Position numbers and translations under genes: made by a program
Shown: piece by piece, positions 34,432 through 44,281 of the stretch
How the letters are laid out: every line of letters starts with the position of its first letter
How positions within the stretch are numbered: the first letter of the stretch is position 1
Assembly: GCF_014698995.1 (NCBI RefSeq)
Contig: NZ_JACWZZ010000002.1
Coordinates: 496,001-560,000 of the forward strand
Reading direction: 5' to 3'
Source: Hymenobacter duratus
GTDB lineage: Bacteria > Bacteroidota > Bacteroidia > Cytophagales > Hymenobacteraceae
Length of the DNA: 64,000 bases
Notes under the pieces: model-generated
Database searches by the model: none
What the model was told of the DNA's origin: nothing
What the model saw: only the letters and a program-made list of their open reading frames with translations

Positions 34432-37347
34432 CTAGCGGGTTATTTGCACCCAGCCTTTGTAGGTGCGCTTGGTGCGGTCCAGGTTGCTGAATTCCACCTC
34501 CGCCTGGTAGAAGTACACTCCTTCCACCACCGATGGCGCCGCGCCACCTTCTGCACGACTACCGCCGCCGCTCCAGTTGATGAGCGGGTCGGCGCTGCTC
34601 TCGTAGATTTTCACGCCCCAGCGGTTGAATACCGTGAACTTGGTGCTGCGAATCGGGGTGAAGACCTTGGGCCGGAACGTGTCGTTTTTCCCGTCGCCGT
34701 TGGGAGTGAAGATGTTGGGCAGCAGGAACAGCTGGCAATCATCCTTGCAGGCGATGTTGCTGCGCACACTCCGGGTTCCGCTGGAATCGACGGCCTGCAC
34801 CGCGTAGCAGCCAGCCTCAGAAGTGAGGTTCAGGTGCTGATACGTGGTTTGCGTGGCCGGCACCGAGGTCAGGAAGCGCAATGAATCCTGGCTGTTGGGC
34901 GCGTAATAGATGTTGTACGAAGCAATGGCGCGGCTACAGTCAGGCGGCGTATTGCCCAGCGTCCAGCTCAGATTGTTTGTGTACACCGCTCCGCTTATCG
35001 GCGTGGCGGGCAAATCGAACAGGCGGCTGGCCAGACTGTCGCAGTTGGTGCGCTTGAGAGAAAGCACCGGCGCGCACGGCACGTCGCGCAGCGCAATACA
35101 CTGCTGCTGACTTAGGTTAATCAGGTCACTGGGCAACCGGGTGCCAGTATATGCTCCATTTGTCGAGACATAGTAGCAATACGTCTGGCCTTTCACGAGC
35201 CGCTGCGCGGCCGTGCCTTCATCCAGATAAGAGCCGCCGGTAGCGGTGCCGGTTACGGTAGCAATGGCCACGAACGGGTCGTTGGCAGCGGGTCCTTTGC
35301 GGTACACAGTGGTAGGGCGCAGAGCATTGTTCCACGGCACGTTGTAGGTCCAGCGAAGCGAAATACCGTTTAGAGCAGTAGCACTGACGGCCGGTACGGC
35401 CGTGCCATCTATCCGCACACTCGAGGCTGCCGTGGCCGTTTCGGCCACCAGATTCTGGCTGAGCAACTCTACCCGGTAGCTGTACGAGCGGTTTTGCGTG
35501 TCCAGCGAGGGGTCAGCATCCACGTACGTGGTATCGTTGACGTTGTTAATGGTGGTGATGGTCGTGAAGGGGCCGGTTGTGGTCTGGCCAACTGCCCGCG
35601 ACACCCGGTATTGCTGCGGATCAGCGAAAGGCGGCGTGCTGACCGGCTTGGTCCAGCGCACCGTAATCTGGCCATTGGTAGGAGCAGTCCGGTCTACCGT
35701 GACGTTGCGCATCAAGAGTGGGCGGCCAGCAAAGTCGATGCAGGCTTCCTGCGACACTTGGCTCTTGCCTCCGGCGGGCAGCGGAAACTCCACATATATT
35801 CGGTAGCAATACTCCTTACCCCGCTCCAGCCCGGTACCGCCGCCGTTATCGACGAACGACAACAGGTCTGTAGTACCCAAAGGCGAGGGATACGTCAGAG
35901 TACCGATTTGAGTGAAGCCCGACCCGGCCGGGATACCCGTATCGCAGGGACCTGGATTCAACGTGGACGCCCCTTCCTTGCGGAAAATCAGGATGCGGGC
36001 CCCGGGCTTGCGGCACAGGTAACTGTTCCAGGTGAGCACCGCACTTCGGACGCCCGTGTTGCCAGGCGCTACCCGCAGGTTCTGCGGAGCCGGCCCAATA
36101 ACGGTGATGTTCCACACACGTTGGTCAATCAGGGGCGTGGGGTTGCCCCCGCCGGGCTGGTCCTCAGCCGTAAAGCTGACCCGCACGGGCTGGTTAGCAA
36201 TGTTAGAGCAGTCTGGCGTCCAGCGGAAGGTACCGGTAGCGGTGGGTGGGCCAGAAGCGTTCTGCACAAAGGTAGCCGGCGGCAGAATACCGCTATTAGC
36301 TGTCAGTTTGATTGGGTTACTGTCGGCATCCGTAGCCGTTACGGTACCCGTGATGAGCGTACCGGCTACCACGCAGATGTCGGGCGGGATGGTCAGGATA
36401 GGGCGCTGGTTGTTGGTCGGCTTCACGTTGATCTGCATGTCGCGAATCACTTCCCCAATCAGGCGGCGGCCAAAGGCAGTGCGGCGCCATTCCTGCACCA
36501 CAAATGCCACGTTGTATTCGCCCACCGTACCCGGCGAGTTCCAGATGATGGTACCCGTACGCCGGTTCTGCTGGAAGATGGACGCATTGCCCGGAATACC
36601 ATTCGGACTGTCGCCGGAAGGGTCAGTGTAGGCTACCTGAACCCCATTGTTGGCTCCCACTAGCCGGTTGGGCAATACGTAGCCCGTAACACGGGTCGAG
36701 TCGACAACGAAACATGGCGGCTGCGGGCCGGTAATGCCGCCTACTACCTGCATGCTGGGCCGTAGCTTAAACACCAGCGAGTCACCATCCGGGTCGTAGG
36801 CCGATGGGTTGTGCAGAAATACCTGACCTACAGCCGCATTATCAATGGAGGGCTTGGTGAGGATGGGGGAACGGTTCTGCCCCAGGCCCGGGTCGATGGT
36901 GAAGGTGGTGGAAATGTAGAAAGACTGCGAAATAGAGGAGCTCATATTCAGAACTCCGGCATTGCGGTTTTCCCCAATGTAGTGTACTGTGTAGGTGCTG
37001 GGCGCACTATACGTGTGCTCAAAAAAGTAGACGTTGCGCTGCGTCTCGCTATTGACAGCTACCGCGGAGGCCCGCGAAAAGACCTGCGGCGGGCCACAGT
37101 CACCGAAAAATATGGTCACGCTGGCCTCATCCGGGATACCGCCAACGGGAGTTTTCTGGTAGAGCACCATCTTGAAAAACACCCGCCGCGGGTTGTTGCC
37201 GGGCCCTACCGTGGTGTCAATCTTGGCCTGTATGTCGCCGGCGCGCAGGTGGGTGGCCTGCACCTGGGAAGCCCAGCTCAGCAGCACGGCAAGTAGCAGC
37301 AGCAACGGGCCACGCCGTGCCAACCGGGATAGTAAGGAAAGAACCAT
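34432..37347 (-). CDS. T9SS type B (gliding motility-associated) multidomain secreted protein
   Basis: This is a 971-residue protein with a signal peptide when started at the ATG at 37347 (LLLLLAVLLSWASQVQATH). The mature start THLRAGDIQAK is typical of surface proteins with this architecture. Several Ig-like and fibronectin type III-like modules follow (TVRWTKPVSTPPF, LSWTLGNTPPDC and others). The C terminus has the gliding motility-associated/T9SS type B domain: LPNIFTPNGDGKNDTFRP (about 875), FTVFNRWGVKIYES and the final YKGWVQITR. It should be exported by the type IX system and attached to the cell surface, perhaps as an adhesin. It shares little sequence with the type A domain of the subtilisin at 11048. 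Confidence 0.9.
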   Translation of the reverse strand: MVLSLLSRLARRGPLLLLLAVLLSWASQVQATHLRAGDIQAKIDTTVGPGNNPRRVFFKMVLYQKTPVGGIPDEASVTIFFGDCGPPQVFSRASAVAVNSETQRNVYFFEHTYSAPSTYTVHYIGENRNAGVLNMSSSISQSFYISTTFTIDPGLGQNRSPILTKPSIDNAAVGQVFLHNPSAYDPDGDSLVFKLRPSMQVVGGITGPQPPCFVVDSTRVTGYVLPNRLVGANNGVQVAYTDPSGDSPNGIPGNASIFQQNRRTGTIIWNSPGTVGEYNVAFVVQEWRRTAFGRRLIGEVIRDMQINVKPTNNQRPILTIPPDICVVAGTLITGTVTATDADSNPIKLTANSGILPPATFVQNASGPPTATGTFRWTPDCSNIANQPVRVSFTAEDQPGGGNPTPLIDQRVWNITVIGPAPQNLRVAPGNTGVRSAVLTWNSYLCRKPGARILIFRKEGASTLNPGPCDTGIPAGSGFTQIGTLTYPSPLGTTDLLSFVDNGGGTGLERGKEYCYRIYVEFPLPAGGKSQVSQEACIDFAGRPLLMRNVTVDRTAPTNGQITVRWTKPVSTPPFADPQQYRVSRAVGQTTTGPFTTITTINNVNDTTYVDADPSLDTQNRSYSYRVELLSQNLVAETATAASSVRIDGTAVPAVSATALNGISLRWTYNVPWNNALRPTTVYRKGPAANDPFVAIATVTGTATGGSYLDEGTAAQRLVKGQTYCYYVSTNGAYTGTRLPSDLINLSQQQCIALRDVPCAPVLSLKRTNCDSLASRLFDLPATPISGAVYTNNLSWTLGNTPPDCSRAIASYNIYYAPNSQDSLRFLTSVPATQTTYQHLNLTSEAGCYAVQAVDSSGTRSVRSNIACKDDCQLFLLPNIFTPNGDGKNDTFRPKVFTPIRSTKFTVFNRWGVKIYESSADPLINWSGGGSRAEGGAAPSVVEGVYFYQAEVEFSNLDRTKRTYKGWVQITR

Positions 37348-37529
37348 AGAGAAACGTACGTAAAGGGACAACAACAACTCCGGCCCAGTAGCCAAAAGAA
37401 CCATACGGCAACCTAACAAAAATTATACCTGACAGGTTACTAGCTAGGTTCTGCCTATAGCTGCTGTAACGGGATTGGCAACGGATTGATTCACGGATGA
37501 CAACGCTCAAGTCCTATAGTTTATTTGGA

Positions 37530-37560
37530 TTGTTTCCTAGCAGGACCGCCCTTACCTTTG
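37530..37560 (+). promoter_or_regulatory. promoter of the sdhCAB operon
   Basis: TTG (37530-37532), a 20-base spacer and TACCTTTG (37553-37560) match the Bacteroidota promoter exactly. The start codon of sdhC is 41 bases further on. Confidence 0.8.
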
Positions 37561-37600
37561 GACGATTCACTGAACCCACCAAAACCTTTCATTCGCTCCT

Positions 37601-38272
37601 ATGAGTTGGATTAGCAACACGTTTTCCAGCAGCATTGGCCGCAAAATCGTCATGGCCGCCACCGGCCTCTTTTTGTGTTCTTTTCTGGTAGTCCACTTAG
37701 TTGGCAACCTCCAATTATTTAAGAACGACGGCGGTCTGGCGTTTAACGCCTACTCCGAGTTCATGAGCCACAACACCATCATCCGGATTCTGGAAATCGG
37801 GCTGGTTGCCGGATTCGGGCTTCACATCTTCGAAGGGCTGTTGCTGGCATCCAAAAACAAAGCGGCCCGTGGCAGCAGCTACGTTTCCAACCATATTGAG
37901 CAGAACAGCCCGTGGCATTCGCGCAACATGGCGGTATTGGGAAGCCTAGTGCTGTTTTTCCTGATTGTGCACCTCTACAACTTCTTCGGGACCCTCCGCT
38001 TCGGCGAGCCGCTGAAAGACGCGCAGGGCAATGAAAACGCCTACGCCCTGGTTGTCGATGCCTTCCACAACATTTTCTACGTGGCCCTCTACGTGCTGGC
38101 GCAGTTTGCCCTGCTCTACCACTTGCTGCACGGGTTCCAGAGCGCTTTCCAGACGCTGGGCCTCAACCACCGCAAATACACTCCCCTCATCAAGCTGGTG
38201 GGTGTGGTCTTCTCCGTTGTAGTGTGTGCTGGCTTCGCGGCCATGCCCATCTACTTCTACTTCTTCAAATAG
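37601..38272 (+). CDS. sdhC: succinate dehydrogenase/fumarate reductase cytochrome b subunit
   Basis: This 223-residue di-haem-type b556 anchor subunit has five membrane helices (about residues 15-40, 60-85, 105-130, 150-175, 195-222). Candidate axial haem ligands are His in LVVHLVGNL (about 30), FGLHIFEGLL (about 79), LIVHLYNFF and LYHLLHGF. This is the Bacteroidota B-type complex II anchor, which carries electrons between the iron-sulfur subunit and menaquinone. It is the first gene of the sdhCAB operon, 19 bases before sdhA. Confidence 0.94.
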   Translation: MSWISNTFSSSIGRKIVMAATGLFLCSFLVVHLVGNLQLFKNDGGLAFNAYSEFMSHNTIIRILEIGLVAGFGLHIFEGLLLASKNKAARGSSYVSNHIEQNSPWHSRNMAVLGSLVLFFLIVHLYNFFGTLRFGEPLKDAQGNENAYALVVDAFHNIFYVALYVLAQFALLYHLLHGFQSAFQTLGLNHRKYTPLIKLVGVVFSVVVCAGFAAMPIYFYFFK

Positions 38273-38291
38273 ATACTAAGCTCTACTGCCA

Positions 38292-40226
38292 ATGTTTCCG
38301 GAGTCTAAAATTCCCGAAGGCCCACTGGCCGAGAAGTGGGACAAGCACAAGTTCAATGTCAAGCTCGTAAACCCCGCCAACAAGCGGAAGTACGATGTCA
38401 TCGTTGTGGGCACCGGCCTGGCCGGTGGGGCAGCGGCGGCCTCGCTGGCTGAACTGGGCTACAACGTAAAGGCTTTCACTTTCCACGACTCGCCGCGCCG
38501 GGCCCACTCCATTGCGGCGCAGGGCGGCATCAACGCAGCCAAAAACTACCAGAACGACGGCGACTCCGTGTTCCGGCTGTTTTATGATACCATCAAAGGC
38601 GGTGACTACCGGGCCCGCGAAGCCAACGTGTACCGCCTCGCCCAGGTATCGGTCAACATCATCGACCAGTGCGTAGCGCAGGGCGTGCCATTCGCCCGCG
38701 AGTACGGCGGACTGTTGGCCAACCGCTCTTTCGGCGGGGCGCAGGTAAGCCGGACGTTCTACGCCCGAGGCCAGACCGGACAGCAGTTGCTGCTGGGTGC
38801 CTATTCGGCCCTTTCGCGCCAGATTGCCTATGGCAAAGTGAAGATGTACACCCGGTCCGAGATGCTGGATCTGGTTGTCGTTGACGGACAGGCCCGCGGC
38901 ATTATCACCCGCAACCTCATTACGGGCGAGATTGAGCAGCACGCGGCCCATGCGGTGGTGCTGGCTACCGGCGGCTACGGCAACGTGTTCTACCTGAGCA
39001 CCAATGCCATGTACTGCAACGCTACTGCTGCGTGGCGGGCTCACAAGCGAGGTGCTTACTTTGCTAACCCCTGCTTCACCCAGATTCACCCTACCTGCAT
39101 TCCGGTATCCGGCGACTACCAGTCGAAGCTGACGCTGATGTCGGAGTCACTGCGGAACGACGGCCGCGTGTGGGTGCCCAAGACAGTGGAAATGGCAGAG
39201 CGGGTGCGTAAAGGCGAAATCAAGCCCCAGGACATTGCCGAAGACGACCGTGACTATTTCCTGGAGCGCAAATACCCTGCATTCGGCAACCTAGTACCAC
39301 GCGACGTAGCCTCGCGCAACGCCAAGCAGATGTGCGACGAGGGTCGTGGCGTCGGGTCAACTGGCCTGGCTGTGTACCTCGATTTCGCTGACATCATCAA
39401 GCGGACGGGTGCCGAAGCAGTGAGCCAGAAGTACGGCAACCTGTTTGCCATGTACGAGAAAATCACCGACGAGGACCCCTACAAGCAGCCGATGCGCATC
39501 TATCCGGCGGTACACTACACTATGGGTGGCCTGTGGGTTGACTACAACCTGCAAACCACCGTTCCTGGTCTGTACGCTACCGGCGAGTGCAACTTCTCAG
39601 ACCACGGCGCTAACCGCCTCGGGGCTTCGGCTCTGATGCAGGGCCTGGCCGACGGCTACTTCGTGATTCCCTACACCATTGGGGACTACCTGGCCTCTAC
39701 GCCGCCCAAACCCGTTACGACCGAACACCCGGCCTTCAAGCAGGCCGAGGCCGACGTGCGGGGCCGCATCGGCAAGCTGATGAGCATCAACGGTACCCGC
39801 ACGCCCGACGACTTCCACAAACATCTGGGCCACCTGATGTGGGAATACTGCGGCATGGCGCGTAACGCCGAAGGCCTCAAGCACGCCAAAGCAGAAATTC
39901 AGAAGCTGCGCAAGGAGTTCTGGAGCGACCTGAAGCTGTCCGGCACAGACGGGGAGCTGAACCAGGCCCTGGAAAAAGCCGGCCGCGTTGCCGACTTCCT
40001 GGAACTGGGTGAGCTGATGGTGGACGATGCGCTGGACCGCAACGAAAGCTGTGGCGGCCACTTCCGGGAGGAATATGCTACCGAGGACGGCGAAGCCAAG
40101 CGTAACGACGATGAATACGCCTACGTGGCGGCCTGGCAGTACGTGGCCGACAATCAGCCCGAAATCCTGAACAAGGAGCAGCTGACCTTCGAAAACGTGA
40201 AGCTCACGCAGCGCAGCTATAAGTAA
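38292..40226 (+). CDS. sdhA: succinate dehydrogenase/fumarate reductase flavoprotein subunit
   Basis: This 644-residue catalytic subunit has the dinucleotide-binding motif [15 protein letters not shown] (about 36) and the FAD-linkage region [18 protein letters not shown] (about 70) with the histidine that usually binds FAD covalently. It also has the substrate-site segments [10 protein letters not shown] and [11 protein letters not shown], and [15 protein letters not shown] (about 432). It oxidises succinate to fumarate or the reverse, depending on conditions. The C-terminal helical domain is complete. Confidence 0.95.
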   Translation: MFPESKIPEGPLAEKWDKHKFNVKLVNPANKRKYDVIVVGTGLAGGAAAASLAELGYNVKAFTFHDSPRRAHSIAAQGGINAAKNYQNDGDSVFRLFYDTIKGGDYRAREANVYRLAQVSVNIIDQCVAQGVPFAREYGGLLANRSFGGAQVSRTFYARGQTGQQLLLGAYSALSRQIAYGKVKMYTRSEMLDLVVVDGQARGIITRNLITGEIEQHAAHAVVLATGGYGNVFYLSTNAMYCNATAAWRAHKRGAYFANPCFTQIHPTCIPVSGDYQSKLTLMSESLRNDGRVWVPKTVEMAERVRKGEIKPQDIAEDDRDYFLERKYPAFGNLVPRDVASRNAKQMCDEGRGVGSTGLAVYLDFADIIKRTGAEAVSQKYGNLFAMYEKITDEDPYKQPMRIYPAVHYTMGGLWVDYNLQTTVPGLYATGECNFSDHGANRLGASALMQGLADGYFVIPYTIGDYLASTPPKPVTTEHPAFKQAEADVRGRIGKLMSINGTRTPDDFHKHLGHLMWEYCGMARNAEGLKHAKAEIQKLRKEFWSDLKLSGTDGELNQALEKAGRVADFLELGELMVDDALDRNESCGGHFREEYATEDGEAKRNDDEYAYVAAWQYVADNQPEILNKEQLTFENVKLTQRSYK

Positions 40227-40237
40227 GCTGACTGCAA

Positions 40238-40263
40238 CCAGCTACCGCACTTGCGGTGGCTGG
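40238..40263 (+). other. hairpin between sdhA and sdhB
   Basis: CCAGCTACCGCAC and GCGGTGGCTGG form an 11-bp stem with one mismatch and a 2-4 base loop, followed by only a short T-rich stretch. It could attenuate or stabilise the transcript within the operon rather than end it. Confidence 0.55.
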
Positions 40264-40326
40264 CTTTCACCTCATTTAAAACGAAAGCTTGCTGCCTGCG
40301 GCGAAGAGCTTGAATCTTATAAAAAC

Positions 40327-41112
40327 ATGGCCGGAAGTAACCCCAACGCCAAACCAATGAATCTTACCCTGAAAGTGTGGCGGCAGAAAAACCGCAACAC
40401 CGAAGGCAAGATCGTAGACTACCAGGTGAAGGATATTTCGCCCGAAATGTCCTTTCTGGAAATGCTGGACGTGCTCAACGAGGACCTGCTGCGCCAGGGC
40501 GACGAGCCGGTAGCCTTTGACCATGACTGCCGCGAAGGTATCTGTGGCTCGTGCAACCTGTTCATCAACGGCCGCGCCCATGGCCCTGAGTCCGGCACAA
40601 CTACCTGCCAGCTGCACATGCGCAAGTTCTCCGACGGCGACACTATCGTCATCGAGCCCTGGCGTGCTAATGCCTTCCCCGTAAACAAGGACCTGAGCGT
40701 GGACCGCTCCGCCTTCGACCGGATTATTCAGGCCGGCGGCTACGTGAGCGTAAACACGGGCGGCACTCCTGATGGCAACGAAATTCCGATTCCAAAAGAA
40801 ATTGCGGACCGTGCTTTCGAAGCGGCTACCTGTATTGGGTGCGGAGCCTGCGTGGCATCCTGCAAGAATGCATCGGCTATGCTTTTCGTGTCGGCGAAAG
40901 TAAGCCAGCTGGCGCTGCTGCCGCAGGGCCATGTAGAACGCAAAACCCGTGTCGAGAACATGGTAGCGCAAATGGACAAGGAAGGATTTGGTGCCTGCAC
41001 CAACATCGGCTCGTGCGCGGCAGAGTGCCCGGTTGGCATCTCGCTCGAAAATATTGCCATCCTGAACCGCGAATTTCTGGCCGCTAAAGCCACTTCCAAT
41101 AACCTCGTCTAG
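40327..41112 (+). CDS. sdhB: succinate dehydrogenase/fumarate reductase iron-sulfur subunit
   Basis: This 261-residue protein carries three Fe-S clusters. The plant-type [2Fe-2S] ligands are in CREGICGSC and the later CQLHM (about 72-102). The ferredoxin-like [4Fe-4S]/[3Fe-4S] ligands are in [11 protein letters not shown] (about 173) and [12 protein letters not shown] (about 221). It links the SdhA flavin to the membrane haems. An alternative start 10 codons downstream (MNLTLKVW) is closer to the usual family N terminus; I keep the first ATG. It is the last gene of the operon, followed by a terminator. Confidence 0.94.
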   Translation: MAGSNPNAKPMNLTLKVWRQKNRNTEGKIVDYQVKDISPEMSFLEMLDVLNEDLLRQGDEPVAFDHDCREGICGSCNLFINGRAHGPESGTTTCQLHMRKFSDGDTIVIEPWRANAFPVNKDLSVDRSAFDRIIQAGGYVSVNTGGTPDGNEIPIPKEIADRAFEAATCIGCGACVASCKNASAMLFVSAKVSQLALLPQGHVERKTRVENMVAQMDKEGFGACTNIGSCAAECPVGISLENIAILNREFLAAKATSNNLV

Positions 41113-41138
41113 ACAACGCGGTTATACCAACAAGGTAC

Positions 41139-41170
41139 AAAAAGCGAAACGGCCTGCCGTTTCGCTTTTT
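41139..41170 (+). terminator. terminator of the sdhCAB operon
   Basis: The stem AAAAAGCGAAACGGC / GCCGTTTCGCTTTTT, with a short loop, ends in a run of seven Ts. Confidence 0.92.
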
Positions 41171-41273
41171 TTGTTGACACGCAGCGGAACCGGCCGTACG
41201 CAAAACGCGTGACCTGCTTGGCGCAGCTGTACTGAGTCCGGCGGCTTTCCGTTTCTAACTCCCTATATCATAG

Positions 41274-41801
41274 ATGATAACCATCATTGCGGGCACCAAT
41301 CGTCCTGATTCCCGGGCCCGGCGCATTGCGGACATCTACGCCACGCTGCTACGCGAGCAGCAGGTACCCTACCAACTGCTGGATCTGGTAGAACTGCCGG
41401 CCGACGTCAGCGTTTCGGCGCTATATGACAACACCGGCCGCCATGATGAATTTAACCGACTGGCGGCCATGGCCGCTGCTGCCGATAAGCTGGTGCTGGT
41501 GGTACCGGAGTATAACTGCTCGTACCCCGGCGTGCTTAAAACTTTCATCGATGGCCTGCCCTACCCCGGCGGCATCCGCGGCAAAAAGGCCGCATTGGTC
41601 GGGCTGGGCACCGGTGCACAGGGCGGTTTGCTGGCACTGAGCCACCTGACCGATGTGCTGATGTACCTGGGCACTGCCGTGCTGCCGGCCCGGGTGCGTC
41701 TGCCTTTCATCGACCAGCACCTGACGCAAGACGGGCAATTGACCAATCCGTTTTACCAGCAATTGGTGCAGGAACAGATGGCCCAGCTCCTGGCATTTTG
41801 A
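41274..41801 (+). CDS. NAD(P)H-dependent FMN reductase
   Basis: This 175-residue flavodoxin-fold protein has the phosphate-binding loop IIAGTNRPDSRARRI at the N terminus, VVPEYNCSYPGVLKTFIDGL (about 79-98), and KAALVGLGTGAQGG (about 106-119). It should reduce quinones, azo compounds, chromate or free FMN with NAD(P)H; the exact substrate is unknown. The gene stands between the sdh operon and the copper-like cluster without a clear link to either. Confidence 0.9.
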   Translation: MITIIAGTNRPDSRARRIADIYATLLREQQVPYQLLDLVELPADVSVSALYDNTGRHDEFNRLAAMAAAADKLVLVVPEYNCSYPGVLKTFIDGLPYPGGIRGKKAALVGLGTGAQGGLLALSHLTDVLMYLGTAVLPARVRLPFIDQHLTQDGQLTNPFYQQLVQEQMAQLLAF

Positions 41802-41843
41802 GGGTGAAACCTTTATTTAGCCAGTATTGCTGGCTGAACAGCC

Positions 41844-41851
41844 TATATTTG
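41844..41851 (+). promoter_or_regulatory. candidate -7 element for the copper-like cluster
   Basis: TATATTTG matches TAnnTTTG, 28 bases before the ATG at 41880. The nearest upstream TTG is only 14 bases away, shorter than normal. Confidence 0.45.
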
Positions 41852-41879
41852 CCCTGATTCATCTGCTTCTTCCACTACT

Positions 41880-42260
41880 ATGGCACGCGTGCTGGCTCTT
41901 TTTCTGGCTGCTCTGATGCTGCTCCAGACATTCAGTCGGGAGTTGGTGGTAGTGGATTACCAAATGCACAAGGAGAGCATCACGCGCCTTTTTTGCGTGA
42001 ATAAGGACAAGCCCCAGTTGCGCTGCAACGGAAAATGTCACCTGGCCAAACAACTACGCAAAGCCTCCGAATCAGAGAGCAAAACGCCTGCTTCCGGTTT
42101 CGCTAAAGTAAAGTATGATGTGGTGCTGCCCTTCGTTTTCCGGGTAGCGGCGCCCACGCGTACCTGTCCATTGCCGCTGCGCTTTGCACCAGCTGCCTCA
42201 GTGCATTATGCTTTTGCACCGGCACAAAGCGTGTTTCATCCGCCGGCCCCGAAGGCCTGA
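41880..42260 (+). CDS. small secreted or membrane-anchored Cys-motif protein
   Basis: This 126-residue protein has an N-terminal hydrophobic segment (residues 3-18, RVLALFLAALMLLQTF). It then carries the motif LFCVNKDKPQLRCNGKCHLA (about residues 37-56), where three cysteines and one His sit close together, as would suit copper or another soft metal. A Cys in RTCPLPL is further on. The same cysteine motif recurs, as I recall, in unannotated Bacteroidota proteins near metal-related genes. It is the first gene of the cluster to 46767, all on the plus strand. Metal binding is an inference from the motif. Confidence 0.75.
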   Translation: MARVLALFLAALMLLQTFSRELVVVDYQMHKESITRLFCVNKDKPQLRCNGKCHLAKQLRKASESESKTPASGFAKVKYDVVLPFVFRVAAPTRTCPLPLRFAPAASVHYAFAPAQSVFHPPAPKA

Positions 42261-42373
42261 TGTCCGACTTTCCACCCCGGTTTCGGGCGTGGTATTTCCT
42301 GCTGTGCTTGCCACCCTGCTTCTTGAGGCCGGGCGCACAGCAGCATTGACTGCATTTCCTTCGCCTTCCCAAG

Positions 42374-43132
42374 ATGAAAATCCTGAAATACGCCACCCTT
42401 TTTCTGGCTTTGTCCGCCTCCTTCTCCCTCACTTCCTGCAACGAAGACGAGGATGTACAGCAGGGCAGCGTGAGCCTGGAATTTGAGAACATGGCCGGCG
42501 CTGTGCCGGTACAGCTGGGCAGCACCACGTATAAAACGACTGCCGGCGACACTTTTTCGGTTTCTACGCTGCGCTACTACATTTCCAACATCAAGCTGAA
42601 GAAAGCCGACGGCAACGAATACGTGCAGCCCGAGAGCTATTACCTGCTTGATGAAGCGCTACCCGCGACCAAAACATTCACCATTCCCAACGTGCCTTCC
42701 GGCGACTATACCGGCCTCACCTTCACGATTGGGGTAGACAGCGCCCGCAACGTAGCAGGCGCCCAGACCGGCGCCCTGGCTCCTTCCGACATGTTCTGGA
42801 ACTGGAACAGCGGCTACATCTACACGAAGCTGGAAGGACGCTACAGCCCTTCCAAAACGAATGGGCCGCTTGTGTTCCACATTGGCGGCTTCAAATCCCC
42901 GAACAACACCATCCGCACGGTGTCGCCGGCTATGACCAACAAGGTTATTCAGATTCGGGAAGGCCGGACGCCGCAGGTGCATCTGAAGGCCGATATCCTG
43001 AAGATGTTTACCGGCGTCAGCACTATTCGCTTCGCCACGGTCAATAATGTGATGGGCGGGCCGAATGCCGTGCTGGTAGCCAAAAACCAGGCGGCGGGCA
43101 TGTTTACCGTCGACCATATCCACGGCAACTAG
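42374..43132 (+). CDS. MbnP-like lipoprotein
   Basis: This 252-residue lipoprotein (lipobox LTSC, Cys22) has the MbnP family pattern: GSVSLEFENMAG, STLRYYISNIKLKKADG, FTIGVDSARNVAGAQTGALA and SDMFWNWNSGYIYTKLEGR (about 136-154), ending in HLKADILKMF and FTVDHIHGN. MbnP proteins work with diheme MbnH; in methanotrophs MbnH oxidises a tryptophan of MbnP to kynurenine and the product binds copper. Unlike the proteobacterial four-Cys members, this protein has no Cys other than the lipidation site, so metal ligands would have to be Trp, His, Asp or Met. It is 21 bases upstream of the diheme gene, as in known pairs. Confidence 0.82.
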   Translation: MKILKYATLFLALSASFSLTSCNEDEDVQQGSVSLEFENMAGAVPVQLGSTTYKTTAGDTFSVSTLRYYISNIKLKKADGNEYVQPESYYLLDEALPATKTFTIPNVPSGDYTGLTFTIGVDSARNVAGAQTGALAPSDMFWNWNSGYIYTKLEGRYSPSKTNGPLVFHIGGFKSPNNTIRTVSPAMTNKVIQIREGRTPQVHLKADILKMFTGVSTIRFATVNNVMGGPNAVLVAKNQAAGMFTVDHIHGN

Positions 43133-43153
43133 CGCCAGTTGCTCTTGGCTCCC

Positions 43154-44212
43154 ATGAAAGGCCTGTGTCCCTTCGTCCGTGGCTGGCTGCTGCTGGCATT
43201 GCTGGTAGCCGGCGGCTGCCGGCCCGATGCCGACGTGCGCCCGAATGAGGAAGTGCCCGGCACCAGCATGCCGGGCAACTTCCCGGTGCCGGTATATGGC
43301 ATCGACAAGAACCCGCCAACCCGCGCGGCCTTCGAGCTGGGGCGCACGCTCTTCTATGACCCGCGCCTGTCGCGCACCGGCGCTGTATCGTGCGGCAGCT
43401 GCCATCAGCAATTCGTAGCGTTTGCACACGCCGGCCACCAGTTCAGCCACGGCGTAGATAACCGGCTGGGTATGCGCAACGCCCCCGCACTGCAGAACCT
43501 GCGCTGGAAACCCAATTTCTTCTGGGATGGTGGCCCGAGCAACATCGAAACGATGCCTCTCGCTCCCATTACCAATCCGGTGGAAATGGACGAAACCCTC
43601 GACAATGTGGTGCGCAAGCTCAATGCGGACGACGACTACAAGCGGCGTTTTGCGGCTGTATTCGGCGGTTCGGGACCTATCGACTCTTATCAGTTTCTGC
43701 GGGCGCTGGCCCAGTTTACGGCCGCACTAACTTCTGCCGACTCGCGCTACGACCATTACGTCCGCCACGAAGCCGGCGGCACGCTCAGCCAATCGGAACT
43801 GCGGGGCCTGACGATACTGCGCCAGAAATGCGGCAGTTGCCACGCCGGGGAGCTATTCACGGATGAGTCGTTTCGCAATAACGGGCTGGACCGCAGCTTC
43901 CCGCTGGACTCGGGCCGGGCGCATATCACGCAACGGAGCATTGATGTGGGCCGGTTCAAAGTGCCCAGCCTGCGCAACGTGGCGCTTACCGGCCCTTACA
44001 TGCACGATGGCCGTTTCCAGACTCTGACCGAAGTGCTGGACCACTACGACCACGGCATGGTAGAATCCGGGACGCTGGACCCGCAATTCCGGCAGCCGGG
44101 AGCCAGAACCGGCATTTCCATCACGACCCAGGACCGCCAGGACCTGCTGGCCTTTCTGACCACGCTCACCGATGAGGAATTTCTGCGCAACCCGGAGCTG
44201 TCTGAGCGTTAG
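43154..44212 (+). CDS. MbnH/MauG-like diheme c-type cytochrome lipoprotein
   Basis: This 352-residue protein has a lipoprotein-like signal (LVAGGC, Cys22) and two haem-attachment motifs: CGSCH at 80-84 (RTGAVSCGSCHQQF) and CGSCH at 226-230 (RQKCGSCHAGEL). Other family features are LGRTLFYDPRLSR, NLRWKPNFFWDGG and YMHDGRFQTL. These diheme proteins include cytochrome c peroxidases and the MauG/MbnH enzymes that oxidise a partner protein. Linkage to the MbnP-like gene favours the latter, but the axial ligands and Trp/Tyr relay have not been checked. A TTG at 43139 is an earlier possible start; the ATG at 43154 is preferred. Confidence 0.87.
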   Translation: MKGLCPFVRGWLLLALLVAGGCRPDADVRPNEEVPGTSMPGNFPVPVYGIDKNPPTRAAFELGRTLFYDPRLSRTGAVSCGSCHQQFVAFAHAGHQFSHGVDNRLGMRNAPALQNLRWKPNFFWDGGPSNIETMPLAPITNPVEMDETLDNVVRKLNADDDYKRRFAAVFGGSGPIDSYQFLRALAQFTAALTSADSRYDHYVRHEAGGTLSQSELRGLTILRQKCGSCHAGELFTDESFRNNGLDRSFPLDSGRAHITQRSIDVGRFKVPSLRNVALTGPYMHDGRFQTLTEVLDHYDHGMVESGTLDPQFRQPGARTGISITTQDRQDLLAFLTTLTDEEFLRNPELSER

Positions 44213-44281
44213 TCGCCCCAAGAGGCTGCTCAGGCTCAGGCCTAACCCTTAAATCAGCGCCGCATGGCGGTGCTTTTTCCT

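Noticed and set aside
35494-36663. A 389-codon plus-strand frame inside the T9SS type B gene.
   Set aside because: Antisense to a gene with a well-supported signal peptide and C-terminal domain; no domain content of its own.
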